A DNA stretch of 64,000 nucleotides from Flavobacteriales bacterium. Its GTDB lineage: Bacteria; Bacteroidota; Bacteroidia; Flavobacteriales_D; Sanyastnellaceae. Positions 27,245 to 36,680 of the stretch are shown in pieces. The translations under genes were made by a program, and so were the position numbers. Location: contig JAIXWP010000135.1 in assembly GCA_027491215.1 (NCBI GenBank), positions 1 to 64,000 on the forward strand. The letters are read 5' to 3'. Every line of letters begins with the position of its first letter. Positions within the stretch are counted from its first letter, which is position 1. Under the pieces are notes generated by a model. It was not told the DNA's origin. It saw only the letters and a program-made list of their open reading frames with translations, and did no database searches.

Positions 27245-28517
27245 TTTCTGCGAGTTTAAAATACAGTGTAAACGTGCTTCCTTCTCCTACTCTACTATCT
27301 ACTTTAATCTTTGCGCGATGCGCTTTAATGATGGTGTCAACATAGAATAACCCTAGGCCAAAGCCTTTCACGTTGTGTAGGTTACCCGTAGGCACACGAT
27401 AAAACTTATCGAAGATCATTCGAAGTTGGCTTCTCTCGATACCAACTCCATTGTCTTTTACTTTGACTATAATTTCTTCCTCTTTATTAGTAGTCTCTAT
27501 CGTTATCACCGGTTCTTTATCGGTGTACTTACGCGCATTATCGAGCAAATTATATATCACATTCGTGATATGTACTAAGTCGCCATTGATGATGCTGTTG
27601 GTTGCATTTAGGCGAGTGTTCAGTGTTCCACCGGCCTCTTCAATGTTGATGCTAAATGTATTTTCTGCTTTTCGAATAACCTCATGTAAGTCAATGCGCT
27701 CGCGCTTTATATTCACTTTTTTCGGAGAAAGTGTTGCAATTTGGAGCACTTTATCTACCTGACTTCTTAAGCGATTATTTTCATTTTTTATGATATTGAT
27801 ATATTGAAAATATCGCTCCGGTTGTTTTGTGATCTCAGGATTATTGAGCGCTTCTGCCGACAGGCTTATGGTTGAGATAGGCGTCTTCAGTTCGTGCGTC
27901 ATATTGTTGATGAAGTCGCTCTTTACTTCTGACAAACGCTTATGTTTTAAAATGACGAAAATCGTGTAAGAGAAGAATACAACAATGAGGAATATGACAA
28001 AGCTCGAATACATCCAGAAGTCGAGCTGCTTTAGGATAATCGCAGTCTTGTTAGGAAACAAGACTCCAAAATAGTGGCCGTCTTGTTCAAACTTCGAAGT
28101 GATAGCCACCTTTTCAGGTTTTACTAAAAAATCTTCTTTGTCAAAATCAACTCTACTGGCAAATACTACAGAATCCGTGAAGCAGTCGTAGATCCCATAT
28201 TCAAAGTCTTCTGTGAGATTGTATCGTTCAAATTCTTCCTTGATAAGGGTTTCAAGAAGAAAAGGTGAAGGAGTGTCATTGATATTTGCAACGAAAAAAT
28301 TGGATTCTTTAGCTAGAACGGGCTCCGTTACCGCAGAGTCATTGTTCATGACCAAGATTTGGTCTACCACATTGGTAAGGGCCAACATCACATGATCATT
28401 AAACTGACGTTCTTGAATTCCGTAGGCCTTTCTAACCCAAAAGACCTGCCCTGCCACGATAACACCAAGTGATACGATGGCCAGCAGGACCACGATGACA
28501 ATTGTTCTTCTGCTCAT
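27222..28517 (-). CDS. Sensor histidine kinase
   Basis: 431 residues, inner-membrane sensor. TM1 about 5-27, periplasmic domain of about 140 residues without a recognisable fold, TM2 about 168-190 (SFVIFLIVVFFSYTIFVILK). DHp helix with FINNMTHELKTPISTISLSA, where His is phosphorylated. The catalytic domain has N box VIYNLLDNARKYTD, G1 VKDNGVGIERSQL and G2 KGFGLGLFYVD. No HAMP domain is apparent. Cognate regulator follows with overlap. The signal is unknown; the short periplasmic part suggests an envelope or small-ligand input. Confidence 0.94.
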   Translation of the reverse strand: MSRRTIVIVVLLAIVSLGVIVAGQVFWVRKAYGIQERQFNDHVMLALTNVVDQILVMNNDSAVTEPVLAKESNFFVANINDTPSPFLLETLIKEEFERYNLTEDFEYGIYDCFTDSVVFASRVDFDKEDFLVKPEKVAITSKFEQDGHYFGVLFPNKTAIILKQLDFWMYSSFVIFLIVVFFSYTIFVILKHKRLSEVKSDFINNMTHELKTPISTISLSAEALNNPEITKQPERYFQYINIIKNENNRLRSQVDKVLQIATLSPKKVNIKRERIDLHEVIRKAENTFSINIEEAGGTLNTRLNATNSIINGDLVHITNVIYNLLDNARKYTDKEPVITIETTNKEEEIIVKVKDNGVGIERSQLRMIFDKFYRVPTGNLHNVKGFGLGLFYVDTIIKAHRAKIKVDSRVGEGSTFTLYFKLAENGRKQDQ

Positions 28518-28554
28518 AATTCTTGCTACGAATTTAGGTAAAAGGACGAATTAT

Positions 28555-28562
28555 TATCTTCG
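28555..28562 (+). promoter_or_regulatory. Possible -7 element for fabD
   Basis: TATCTTCG fits TANNTTTG with one change and lies 17 nt before the fabD start. No clear TTTG is found at -33, so this is a weak call. Confidence 0.35.
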
Positions 28563-28579
28563 CCGACAAACCAAATAAT

Positions 28580-29461
28580 ATGAAAGCCTACGTATTTCCC
28601 GGACAGGGGTCACAGTTTACAGGAATGGGTAAAGATTTATATGAATCTTCTCCTGTTGCAAAAGAGATGATGGAGAAAGCCAATGAGATTCTCGGATTCC
28701 GTTTGACAGACATCATGTTTGAAGGAAGTGAAGAAGATTTGAAGCAGACAAGAGTAACACAGCCTGCCATCTTCTTGCATTCTGTGGTATTAGCTGCATG
28801 TCTTGGCGATTCGTTTCAACCACAAATGGTAGCAGGTCATAGCTTGGGTGAATTCTCAGCATTGGTTGCAAACAAGACCCTCTCATTTGAAGATGCACTT
28901 CGCTTGGTTTATGCTCGTGCCATGGCAATGCAGAAGGCATGCGAAGTCAAGCCATCTACGATGGCTGCTATCCTTGGATTGGAAGATGAAGTCGTTGAAA
29001 AAATTTGTGCTGAAACCCCAGGAGTGGTGGTTGCAGCAAACTATAACTGTCCTGGACAATTAGTTATTTCGGGAGAAGTTGAAGCAATTGATGCAGCTTG
29101 TGCGGCATTGACTGCGGCTGGAGCTAAGCGTGCTTTGAAGCTCGCTGTGGGTGGTGCATTCCACAGCCCATTGATGGAACCAGCACGCGTTGAGTTGGAA
29201 GCTGCAATTGCTGCCACTCCATTCGCAACTCCAATTTGCCCAGTCTATCAAAACGTAACTGCATCAGCCGTATCGAATCCTGATGAAATCAAACAAAACT
29301 TGATTGTACAATTGACCGCTCCAGTAAAATGGACTCAGACAATGAATGCAATGTTGGCTGACGGTTGTGCAGAGGTGATTGAAGTTGGTCCTGGTAAAGT
29401 GCTTCAAGGCTTATTTAAGAAAGTGAGCCGCGACTTACCAACATCTTCTGCAGCTCTATAA
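28580..29461 (+). CDS. fabD: Malonyl-CoA:ACP transacylase
   Basis: 293 residues; moves malonyl from CoA to acyl carrier protein for fatty-acid elongation in the cytosol. Family motifs: FPGQGSQFTGMGKDL at the N-terminus, nucleophile Ser in VAGHSLGEFSALV (about residue 90), Arg in YARAMAMQKACE, the active-site His in VGGAFHSPLMEPAR (about 198) and the C-terminal VIEVGPGKVLQGLFKK. Stand-alone rather than in a fab cluster. Its stop overlaps the next ATG by one nucleotide (TAATG), so the two are coupled. Confidence 0.96.
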   Translation: MKAYVFPGQGSQFTGMGKDLYESSPVAKEMMEKANEILGFRLTDIMFEGSEEDLKQTRVTQPAIFLHSVVLAACLGDSFQPQMVAGHSLGEFSALVANKTLSFEDALRLVYARAMAMQKACEVKPSTMAAILGLEDEVVEKICAETPGVVVAANYNCPGQLVISGEVEAIDAACAALTAAGAKRALKLAVGGAFHSPLMEPARVELEAAIAATPFATPICPVYQNVTASAVSNPDEIKQNLIVQLTAPVKWTQTMNAMLADGCAEVIEVGPGKVLQGLFKKVSRDLPTSSAAL

Positions 29462-30138
29462 TGAAATCGAATAGACTTTTAAGCATAACCATCATCGCAC
29501 TTGCGGTGGTGGTTTGTGTTTTTAAAGCCATAGATAGTTATCTCATGCTCCGCTACATCGGAGCAGTGAAGTTATACCGTGATGGACTTGTGCATTCCTA
29601 TTATTCAAAATGGCAAAATCTTGCAGAAGGAGTAGTGCCATTTGGTGGATTGCTCCATTTGTCACTTTACACTTTACTTATTATTTGGACGTATCGAGTT
29701 TACTTCAATATACATCGACTCGATAATTACCAACCAGAGAATAGCTTGAATTGGTCCGTAATTGGCTGGATTTTTCCCGCCTTGAATTTTATTTATCCCT
29801 ATAGAATTATCTCTGAAAGTTATTTAGAATATCAGAATCAAATAGAGTTTGATGCCTACAGAACAAAGAATCCCATTTTGATTTGGTGGATTCTTTTCAT
29901 GTTTAGTTACGCTCTAATTCCTGTCATCATCACTTTTCTTGGTGGAAATGCGGCGGTAGCGAACCCCACGAATGGTATCTTAATCCAACTTCGTTTTCAA
30001 ATACTCGGAAATGTTGGAGCCATCATCTCGATGGTGTTTTTAGCTCGCTATATTTGGAATATGATGCGGCTGGAGCCTCAATTTATGACACTAGCGCCTC
30101 GAAAGGCCATGCCAATTGAAGATCATTTAATACCATAA
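29461..30138 (+). CDS. DUF4328 membrane protein
   Basis: 225 residues with about six hydrophobic segments: about 7-27, 50-80, 97-118, 137-160 and 178-200, among them SVIGWIFPALNFIYPYRIIS, which resembles the conserved W-x-x-P-x-x-N-x-x-x-P core of DUF4328. Function is unknown for the family. Coupled to fabD by TAATG, so expressed with it. A symmetric hairpin terminator follows directly. The identification rests on that core motif and the membrane topology. Confidence 0.7.
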   Translation: MKSNRLLSITIIALAVVVCVFKAIDSYLMLRYIGAVKLYRDGLVHSYYSKWQNLAEGVVPFGGLLHLSLYTLLIIWTYRVYFNIHRLDNYQPENSLNWSVIGWIFPALNFIYPYRIISESYLEYQNQIEFDAYRTKNPILIWWILFMFSYALIPVIITFLGGNAAVANPTNGILIQLRFQILGNVGAIISMVFLARYIWNMMRLEPQFMTLAPRKAMPIEDHLIP

Positions 30139-30140
30139 AA

Positions 30141-30164
30141 AAAACCGAGCAATTGCTCGGTTTT
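30141..30164. terminator. Bidirectional terminator between convergent genes
   Basis: AAAACCGAGC-AATT-GCTCGGTTTT is fully self-complementary with A and T tracts on either side, so it can stop transcripts from both the DUF4328 gene and the small minus-strand gene. On the plus strand seven T follow the stem. Confidence 0.88.
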
Positions 30165-30184
30165 TTTATTATCACCAGGATAAA

Positions 30185-30376
30185 CTATTTTGTGTTGTTC
30201 GATTCAATGAAGTTGAACAAATTGCTCATGATTTCTTCTCGAGCAACTAGCTCTTCTTGAAGTTTTTTGTTTCGCTCTTCAAGTTGCTTAACTTCTTGCT
30301 TAAGCGCTTCCAATTCAGAGAGCGAATTTGCATCGAGTCTTGTAGCTTGTTTGCGGTATTGATTTGGATTTTCCAC
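30185..30376 (-). CDS. Small coiled-coil protein, unknown function
   Basis: 63 residues from a GTG start; an in-frame TAA lies four codons upstream, so no longer form is possible. Residues about 17-50 (LSELEALKQEVKQLEERNKK then LQEELVAREEIMSNLF) have a strong heptad pattern and high charge, predicting a coiled coil. No signal peptide or membrane segment. A CATCTTTG element preceded 20 nt earlier by TTG lies about 20 nt upstream and could be its promoter. Divergent from usp. Not recognised as a named family. Confidence 0.6.
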   Translation of the reverse strand: MENPNQYRKQATRLDANSLSELEALKQEVKQLEERNKKLQEELVAREEIMSNLFNFIESNNTK

Positions 30377-30486
30377 GGTACCAATAATTTAGTTTTTCAA
30401 AGATGAGGTGAAGTTAGGCATAGTTCAACTCAGTTGTGCCCCAAAGTAATTAACCTATACCTGTTAATCATCAACAATTCTCAAAA

Positions 30487-30554
30487 AACTGATAAAAGTC
30501 AGTTCCTCGTCTGACAGCCCTCACTTCTCGGTACAAGATAACCCGTCACTTTTG
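30487..30554 (+). promoter_or_regulatory. Crp/Fnr-type operator and promoter of usp
   Basis: Palindrome AACTGATAAAAGTCAGTT at 30487-30504 (TGAT-AAAA-GTCA core centred at 30495.5) and a -7 element CACTTTTG at 30547-30554. The centre-to-element distance of 51.5 bp is the same as at the ccoS and kinase promoters. The -33 region is a poor match, consistent with activator dependence. The leader is about 20 nt. Confidence 0.7.
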
Positions 30555-30577
30555 AATCACAATTAATTACCGGGAGT

Positions 30578-31399
30578 ATGAAAACAATATTAGCAACCAC
30601 CGATTTCACGCAGGAATCAAGAGCAGCGGTGAATTATGCTGCACGATTAGCATTAATAAACAAATGTGAGTTGCAAATTCTCCATGCGACTTACATACCT
30701 GTCATCAGCGATGCTTTTCTTGATGTGACGACTACACTGGAAGAGGTTGAAAAAAGTGATAAGGCAAAGATGGCCGATTTAGTGAGACATATACAATCCA
30801 AGCAAGGTCCGGCACTGCGCGTTAAAGGCATCAATGAAGTTGGGTTGACGGAAGAATTATTGAAAGATAAAATCACACAACCTGAGGACACATTGGTTGT
30901 GATGGGAGTAAAGCATGTAGATAGATTTAGCAGAGCTATTTTTGGCAGCACCGCCACATCATTAGCGGGACAGATTCCATGCCCATTGATGATCATTCCG
31001 CCTGAAGCGCGTTTCAGACCATGGAAGAAGCTAGCCTTTTCTTTTGATAACAAAGAAATTCCAGTGAAGAGTGGAATTAGTTTTATAAAAGAGATGGCCA
31101 GTATCTATAGCTCTAAGCTGCATTTTGTGCATGTGATGGGAATGGATGAAGTAACAAAAGACAGCACACCGATCAGCACCATTCGTGACATCATAGGTGG
31201 TGAAACACATCTCCACTTCTTAGAAGGGAAAGATGATACTGTGGCAGCAGTGCGCGATTGGATTCGCAGATACAAAGCAAATGTTGTTGTTATGGTCGCA
31301 CGAAAGCACAATATTTTCTGGCGCATGTTCAATGAGTCACACACCACAGAGATGGCCTTTGAAAGCAGCGTACCCGTATTAGTGCTTCCAGAAAATTAA
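30578..31399 (+). CDS. Universal stress protein (tandem UspA domains)
   Basis: 273 residues with two Usp domains (about 1-140 and 150-272). The first begins MKTILATTDFTQESRAAVNY and ends with the nucleotide-loop-like VMGVKHVDRFSRAIFGSTAT ... LAGQIPCPLMIIP; the second has a weaker loop (VVMVARKHNIFWRMFNESHT). The G-2x-G-9x-G-S/T ATP motif of the first domain is only partly kept. Located upstream of ccoI under a Crp/Fnr-type operator, so it is likely induced at low oxygen with the cbb3 oxidase. Confidence 0.9.
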   Translation: MKTILATTDFTQESRAAVNYAARLALINKCELQILHATYIPVISDAFLDVTTTLEEVEKSDKAKMADLVRHIQSKQGPALRVKGINEVGLTEELLKDKITQPEDTLVVMGVKHVDRFSRAIFGSTATSLAGQIPCPLMIIPPEARFRPWKKLAFSFDNKEIPVKSGISFIKEMASIYSSKLHFVHVMGMDEVTKDSTPISTIRDIIGGETHLHFLEGKDDTVAAVRDWIRRYKANVVVMVARKHNIFWRMFNESHTTEMAFESSVPVLVLPEN

Positions 31400-31417
31400 T
31401 TTTAAGAATAACTCTGA

Positions 31418-31792
31418 ATGAAAATCCAAATATCAGATACAGCAACTATACGCGAAATTCAGCGCGCATTTTCGGATCGATTTCCTTTTTTGAAATTGGA
31501 GTTTTTCTCACGTCCTCACCAAAAAGGTAAAGGATCAGAAAAGAAATATATGAAAACAGACGATGCGCTATTAAAGGATTTTCGACGAGTTCATCGCGCT
31601 GGAGATCTTATCATTCAGCCTGACATGAGCGTTACAGAGCTTGAAACAATGTTTCATGACAACTTTGGACTTTTTGTTCAGGTATTCAGACGCAGCGGGA
31701 AATTATGGCTCGAAACAACTGCCACTGATAGTTGGACCTTGACCTTACAAAATGATCAAGGCAAAGAACTATCCGATAGTTATAGTTCATAA
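31418..31792 (+). CDS. Conserved-looking small protein between usp and ccoI, unknown function
   Basis: 124 residues, cytosolic, no signal peptide or membrane segment. The N-terminal half has a basic stretch (SRPHQKGKGSEKKYMKTDD), the C-terminal half a possible small alpha/beta fold with EDNFGLFVQVFRRSGKLWLE-like strands (sequence MFHDNFGLFVQVFRRSGKLW). I recognise no family. It lies 18 nt after usp, and the ccoI ATG lies inside its 3' end, so it is translated with the copper ATPase and should be viewed as part of the oxidase-biogenesis unit. Confidence 0.75.
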   Translation: MKIQISDTATIREIQRAFSDRFPFLKLEFFSRPHQKGKGSEKKYMKTDDALLKDFRRVHRAGDLIIQPDMSVTELETMFHDNFGLFVQVFRRSGKLWLETTATDSWTLTLQNDQGKELSDSYSS

Positions 31793-34229
31793 TACATTGA
31801 CCGCTCCTTCCAGCACATATCAAAAAATCCAAACCACTTGTTTTCATTGTGGTGAAGTTTGTCCAGACATCAATAATAAGATTGAAGACAAGCACTTTTG
31901 TTGTGATGGCTGCAAAGCAGTTTATAAAATCCTAAATGACAATGGCCTTTGTGGCTATTACGATATTGATGAAAGCAAGGGCATTTCTCCTAAACTAGCT
32001 CCGTCCGACGACCGATTTGCATACTTAGATGATGCCACGACTGTTCGATCACTGATATCTTTTGAGAATGAAATAGAAATTCACGTTACGTTTTCGCTTC
32101 CACAAATTCATTGTAGCTCATGTGTATGGCTCTTAGAACATCTCTATAAACTCAATCCAGCAGTAAAAAAATCAGAAACCAATTTTCTTCGAAAGCAACT
32201 ATTTATCATTTTTGATAAGCAGCAAACTAGCTTGAGAAAAATCGTTGAGCTGCTCGCTACAATAGGCTACGAACCTCATTTACAACTTTCCGACACCAAA
32301 GAAAAGAAGTACAATTCTCCCAATAGAAAACGCATCCATCGATTGACCGTGGCTGGGTTTTGTTTTGGGAATATCATGTTACTTTCTTTTCCTGAATATC
32401 TCAGCGACTATCGCAGAGATGTTGAAATGACAGAACTATTTGGATACCTAAATCTCCTACTTTCATTGCCTGTGTTGCTTTACAGCGGCAGCGAATTTTT
32501 TATTTCGGCATATCAAGGCTTACGAGCAAGGTTTTTAAATATCGATCTTCCCCTAAGTCTGAGTTTGCTCATCACTTTTGGGCGCAGTCTTTACGAGATC
32601 TATACGCATACAGGTCCTGGATACTTTGATTCGATGGCTGGTATCATATTTTTCATGTTGATTGGTCGTTACTTTCAAGATAAGAAGCACGTATCGCTAC
32701 AATTCGATAGAGACTTTCGCAGTTTCTTTCCTATTTCGGTTCGAATTGCAATAGGAAATACAGTAGAAACCATTCCTTTGAGTCAATTGAAAGTAAAAAA
32801 CCGAATGATCATTCGGTCAACAGAATTAATTCCTGCAGATTCTATCCTCATTGAAGGAGACGCACGCATCGACTACAGCTTTGTAACTGGCGAAGCTCGC
32901 CCAGAGCATGTGAAGGCTGGAGAATTGGTCTATGCCGGAGGGCGACAGACTGCAGGTGAGATTAAATTAGAGGTTATTCATGAAGTAGAGCAAAGTTATC
33001 TCACCCGACTATGGAATCGCGAAAACACGAAGAGTTATAAGGGTTCGATGGACAATATGGTGCATAAACTCGCACGTCACTTCACTTTATTTCTGTTACT
33101 GCTCTCTTTAGGTAGTTTCCTGTACTGGGCGCCATCAGATATGAATCGCGGCATCCATGCGCTGACCACCATCTTGATCGTAGCTTGTCCTTGTGCTCTT
33201 TTGCTCAGCGCTACGTTTACTCATGCTTCAGTCATAAGTGTTTTGGGAAAAAATGGTGTATTCATAAAGAGCGCTAATATGCTCGAGAAGATTTCGTCCA
33301 TTCGTCATATTATTTGGGACAAGACAGGAACCCTTACCAATGTAAAGAATCAGAAAATTGAATATCAAGGTCAAGAGCTAAATGAGCCCGAACTCCAATT
33401 TATTCTGGCGTTAGTGAATCAATCCAACCACCCTATAAGTCGGTCGATATATGAGTATCTCCGGCCAAAAGTCCAAACGGAAATTTCGAAGACTATCAAT
33501 TTTTTCCAAGAAAAAATAGGAGAAGGAATCACTGGTGAAATAGACACACATCATTTTGCGATCGGAAAAGCAAGCTTTGTAGGATTGCCATTAAGAATAA
33601 TAGAGAAACAATCTCGCACCTACTTGAGTATTGACAGGCATATCATTGGATATTTTAGTTTTAGTAATGAGATAAGAGAAGGCTTAGTGGAGAATATTCA
33701 AACGCTTCAATCGAAGGGTTATCAATTCACGATTCTAAGCGGTGACAATGCCGATCAGCGAGATCAATTTGAAATTTATTTTGGACAACATACTCCAATG
33801 TTTTTTGGTCAGTCTCCCCATGATAAAACGAATAAAATCCACTCCTATCAAGCCAGCGGCGAACAAGTGATGATGGTCGGTGATGGATTGAATGATGCAG
33901 GTGCGTTGATGCAAAGCAATGTAGGAATCGCTATTTCCGATGATGTGAATAATTTTACTCCAGCATGTGATATGATTATGGAGGGAAAATCATTTTCTCA
34001 GTTCGGAAAAATTCTTGAATACATATCTTCAACTAAGCGAATAATTATTGCAAGTTTTATTTTATCACTACTATATAATATTGTTGGATTGAGCATTGCT
34101 GTTCGTGGTGAAATGTCGCCATTAGTTGCTGCTATACTTATGCCTTTGAGCTCAATATCAATCATTCTATTCACAACAACTGTCTCTCGCATTAAGGCTA
34201 AAACTGTAGGTTTGAGAGCATCTCTATAA
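31752..34229 (+). CDS. ccoI: Copper-type P1B ATPase for cbb3 oxidase assembly
   Basis: 825 residues from the ATG at 31752, which overlaps the previous gene by 41 nt; TTG at 31797 (810 residues) is an alternative closer to family length. N-terminal metal-binding domain with CFHCGEVC and CCDGCKAVYKIL, then an HMA domain with HCSSCVWLLEHL (about 118-130). Eight TM segments, with the ion site VACPCALLL (about 478), phosphorylation motif DKTGTLTN (about 523) and GDGLNDAGAL (about 711). The wider motif resembles the CcoI/FixI branch, which delivers copper for the CuB site, rather than detoxifying CopA. Followed by ccoS under a second promoter. Confidence 0.93.
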   Translation: MIKAKNYPIVIVHNTLTAPSSTYQKIQTTCFHCGEVCPDINNKIEDKHFCCDGCKAVYKILNDNGLCGYYDIDESKGISPKLAPSDDRFAYLDDATTVRSLISFENEIEIHVTFSLPQIHCSSCVWLLEHLYKLNPAVKKSETNFLRKQLFIIFDKQQTSLRKIVELLATIGYEPHLQLSDTKEKKYNSPNRKRIHRLTVAGFCFGNIMLLSFPEYLSDYRRDVEMTELFGYLNLLLSLPVLLYSGSEFFISAYQGLRARFLNIDLPLSLSLLITFGRSLYEIYTHTGPGYFDSMAGIIFFMLIGRYFQDKKHVSLQFDRDFRSFFPISVRIAIGNTVETIPLSQLKVKNRMIIRSTELIPADSILIEGDARIDYSFVTGEARPEHVKAGELVYAGGRQTAGEIKLEVIHEVEQSYLTRLWNRENTKSYKGSMDNMVHKLARHFTLFLLLLSLGSFLYWAPSDMNRGIHALTTILIVACPCALLLSATFTHASVISVLGKNGVFIKSANMLEKISSIRHIIWDKTGTLTNVKNQKIEYQGQELNEPELQFILALVNQSNHPISRSIYEYLRPKVQTEISKTINFFQEKIGEGITGEIDTHHFAIGKASFVGLPLRIIEKQSRTYLSIDRHIIGYFSFSNEIREGLVENIQTLQSKGYQFTILSGDNADQRDQFEIYFGQHTPMFFGQSPHDKTNKIHSYQASGEQVMMVGDGLNDAGALMQSNVGIAISDDVNNFTPACDMIMEGKSFSQFGKILEYISSTKRIIIASFILSLLYNIVGLSIAVRGEMSPLVAAILMPLSSISIILFTTTVSRIKAKTVGLRASL

Positions 34230-34230
34230 A

Positions 34231-34298
34231 ATGTGACATAAGTCAGTTCTAGCTCTAACTAGCGTCATTACCGAGCGAACATTCGGCATTTATTTTTG
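34231..34298 (+). promoter_or_regulatory. Crp/Fnr-type operator and promoter of the cco operon
   Basis: Palindrome TGTGACATAAGTCAGTT at 34232-34248 (core TGAC-ATAA-GTCA, centre 34239.5) begins just after the ccoI stop. A perfect -7 element TATTTTTG is at 34291-34298, again 51.5 bp from the centre; the -33 position (TTAC) is poor. This places the operator near -60 to -65 from the likely start, as for class I activation. Confidence 0.75.
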
Positions 34299-34321
34299 GC
34301 CAAATAAGATTAAAAAATCTA

Positions 34322-34522
34322 ATGAGTGCCATCTATCTTTTAATAGGAATAAGTATTCCGGTAGCTGCTGGATTCTTGATAGCATTCCTCTACGCTTCCA
34401 AACATGGACAATTTGATGATGACTATACACCATCGATTCGCATCCTCATGGATGATCCCAAACCACAAGATAAACCAACAGAACCTATAACAACCAGTAA
34501 TCAGAATGAACACGCACATTGA
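34322..34522 (+). CDS. ccoS: cbb3 oxidase maturation protein CcoS
   Basis: 66 residues. One TM segment at about 4-26 (IYLLIGISIPVAAGFLIAFL) and a polar, Pro-rich tail after FDDDYTPSIRILMDD, the pattern of the small CcoS/FixS protein that helps insert cofactors into CcoN. Overlaps the ccoNO start by 17 nt. Located next to ccoI, as usual for ccoGHIS clusters. Confidence 0.9.
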   Translation: MSAIYLLIGISIPVAAGFLIAFLYASKHGQFDDDYTPSIRILMDDPKPQDKPTEPITTSNQNEHAH

Positions 34523-36677
34523 ACGCTTTGAGTACGACAATAAGATCGTCAAGCAATTTGCCTATGCGGCTGCGATTTGGGGATTGGTTGGAATGTTAGC
34601 CGGCTTATTGGCTGCATTGCAACTTGTTTTTCCAGCTCTCAACTTTGATTTTTCGATGACCACCTTTGGTCGTCTTCGTCCCATTCACACCAATGCGGTG
34701 ATTTTCGCATTTGTGGGTAACGGAATTTTCATGGGAGTGTACTACTCTCTTCAACGCTTGATGAAAGCGAGAATGTTTAGTGATAAACTATCGCAGATTC
34801 ACTTTTGGGGTTGGCAGTTCATCATCGTACTTGCCGCAATCACTTTGGCATTGGGGATGACTACAGGTAAAGAATATGCAGAACTTGAATGGCCTATTGA
34901 TATATTGATAACGCTCATATGGGTTGTATTTGGTATCAATATGTTCGGTACTATTATCAAGCGAAGAGAGCGTCACCTCTATGTTGCAGTATGGTTTTAC
35001 ATTGCTACTTGGGTAACAGTTGCCATGCTGCACATCGTGAATAGCTTTGAGCTTCCTGTCACGTTATTCAAGTCCTATTCATGGTATGCAGGTGTTCAAG
35101 ATGCATTAGTTCAGTGGTGGTATGGTCACAATGCAGTGGCTTTTTTCTTGACTACGCCATACTTGGGCATCATGTATTATTTCATTCCAAAGGCAGCAAA
35201 TCGACCTGTTTATTCTTACCGATTATCGATCATTCACTTTTGGGCGTTGATTTTCATCTATATCTGGGCAGGTCCTCACCACTTATTGTACACCTCATTA
35301 CCCGATTGGGCGCAGTCATTGGGAACAGTGTTTTCCATCATGTTGATAGCACCATCATGGGGCGGAATGATCAATGGACTATTGACACTTCGCGGAGCTT
35401 GGGATAAAGTGCGCGATGATGTTGTTTTGAAATTCATGGTAGTTGCGGTAACCGCCTACGGAATGGCCACTTTCGAAGGGCCCATGCTATCATTGAAAAG
35501 CGTAAACGCCATCTCTCACTTCACCGATTGGACTATCGCACACGTTCACGTAGGAGCCTTAGGCTGGAATGGATTCCTGACCTTCGGTATCTTGTATTGG
35601 TTGGTTCCTAGAATGTGGCAAACTAATCTTGCTTCTAAGAAGCTTGCCAACTGGCACTTTTGGATTGGCACACTCGGTATCATCATTTATGCAGTACCAA
35701 TGTATTGGGCAGGTTGGGTGCAAAGTTCGATGTGGAAGGAATTCACACCAGAAGGACAATTGAAATATCAATTCCTTGACACAGTAACGCATTTACGTCC
35801 GTTTTACGCGCTTCGTTCATTGGGCGGACTGTTATTCCTCGTTGGTGCTGTAATGATGGTTATAAACCTTTGGAAAACCATCAAGGCAGGTTCCTTCCTA
35901 GCGAATGAAGCAGCTGAAGCACCTGCACTTGCCAAAAAAGTTGAGATTCATGGAAAAGAACACTGGCACCGTTGGATTGAGCGCAAGCCCGTTCAAATGC
36001 TTGTTCTATCCCTTGTGGCTGTAGCGATAGGTGGTATCATCGAAATGATTCCTACATTCTTAATCAAGAATAATATTCCAACGATTGAAAGCGTAAAACC
36101 TTACACCGCACTTGAATTAGAAGGACGCGATATCTATGTAAGAGAAGGTTGTTATACATGTCACTCACAAATGATTCGTCCATTCAGAAGCGAAACCGAG
36201 CGTTATGGTGATTATTCAAAAGCGGGAGAGTTTGTTTATGATCACCCATTCCAATGGGGATCTAAGCGAACAGGACCAGATTTGGCTCGTGAAGGAACAG
36301 GCCGAAATAAAAAGATGGATAGTTGGCATTATAACCACATGGCAGATCCCACATCTATGTCTCCAGGTTCTATCATGCCGAAATACCCTTGGTTATTTAC
36401 ATCAAAAGTAGATTCAGACAATACTCATAAAAAGCTATCAGCAATGCAAACCCTTGGAGTGCCATACACCGATGAGTATGTAGCAAATGCGAAAGCGGAA
36501 GTTGAGAAACAAGCTCAGGTAATCTATGAAGGTTTGAAAAAAGAAGAGTCCGGTCTTTTGCTTGGTGAAGAAGGACTTCAAAGAGATCATGAAATCATCG
36601 CCTTGATTGCCTACTTGCAACGCCTCGGCAGTGATTTAGAGCTTGGAAAAAAAGACACTAATACCTCACCAAAGTAA
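34506..36677 (+). CDS. ccoNO: cbb3-type cytochrome c oxidase, CcoN-CcoO fusion
   Basis: 723 residues. Residues about 1-480 are the haem-copper catalytic subunit, with 12 TM helices and His ligands in LRPIHTNAVIFAFVGN, WWYGHNAVAFFL and TIAHVHVGALGWNGF; the last region replaces the cross-linked Tyr motif used by the cbb3 type. Residues about 505-715 are CcoO, with a membrane anchor and one c-type haem site CYTCHSQMIRPF (Cys about 550). It pumps protons while reducing O2 with high affinity. The fusion is the normal Bacteroidota form, from family knowledge; in Proteobacteria the parts are separate genes. Confidence 0.96.
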   Translation: MNTHIERFEYDNKIVKQFAYAAAIWGLVGMLAGLLAALQLVFPALNFDFSMTTFGRLRPIHTNAVIFAFVGNGIFMGVYYSLQRLMKARMFSDKLSQIHFWGWQFIIVLAAITLALGMTTGKEYAELEWPIDILITLIWVVFGINMFGTIIKRRERHLYVAVWFYIATWVTVAMLHIVNSFELPVTLFKSYSWYAGVQDALVQWWYGHNAVAFFLTTPYLGIMYYFIPKAANRPVYSYRLSIIHFWALIFIYIWAGPHHLLYTSLPDWAQSLGTVFSIMLIAPSWGGMINGLLTLRGAWDKVRDDVVLKFMVVAVTAYGMATFEGPMLSLKSVNAISHFTDWTIAHVHVGALGWNGFLTFGILYWLVPRMWQTNLASKKLANWHFWIGTLGIIIYAVPMYWAGWVQSSMWKEFTPEGQLKYQFLDTVTHLRPFYALRSLGGLLFLVGAVMMVINLWKTIKAGSFLANEAAEAPALAKKVEIHGKEHWHRWIERKPVQMLVLSLVAVAIGGIIEMIPTFLIKNNIPTIESVKPYTALELEGRDIYVREGCYTCHSQMIRPFRSETERYGDYSKAGEFVYDHPFQWGSKRTGPDLAREGTGRNKKMDSWHYNHMADPTSMSPGSIMPKYPWLFTSKVDSDNTHKKLSAMQTLGVPYTDEYVANAKAEVEKQAQVIYEGLKKEESGLLLGEEGLQRDHEIIALIAYLQRLGSDLELGKKDTNTSPK

Positions 36678-36680
36678 GCC

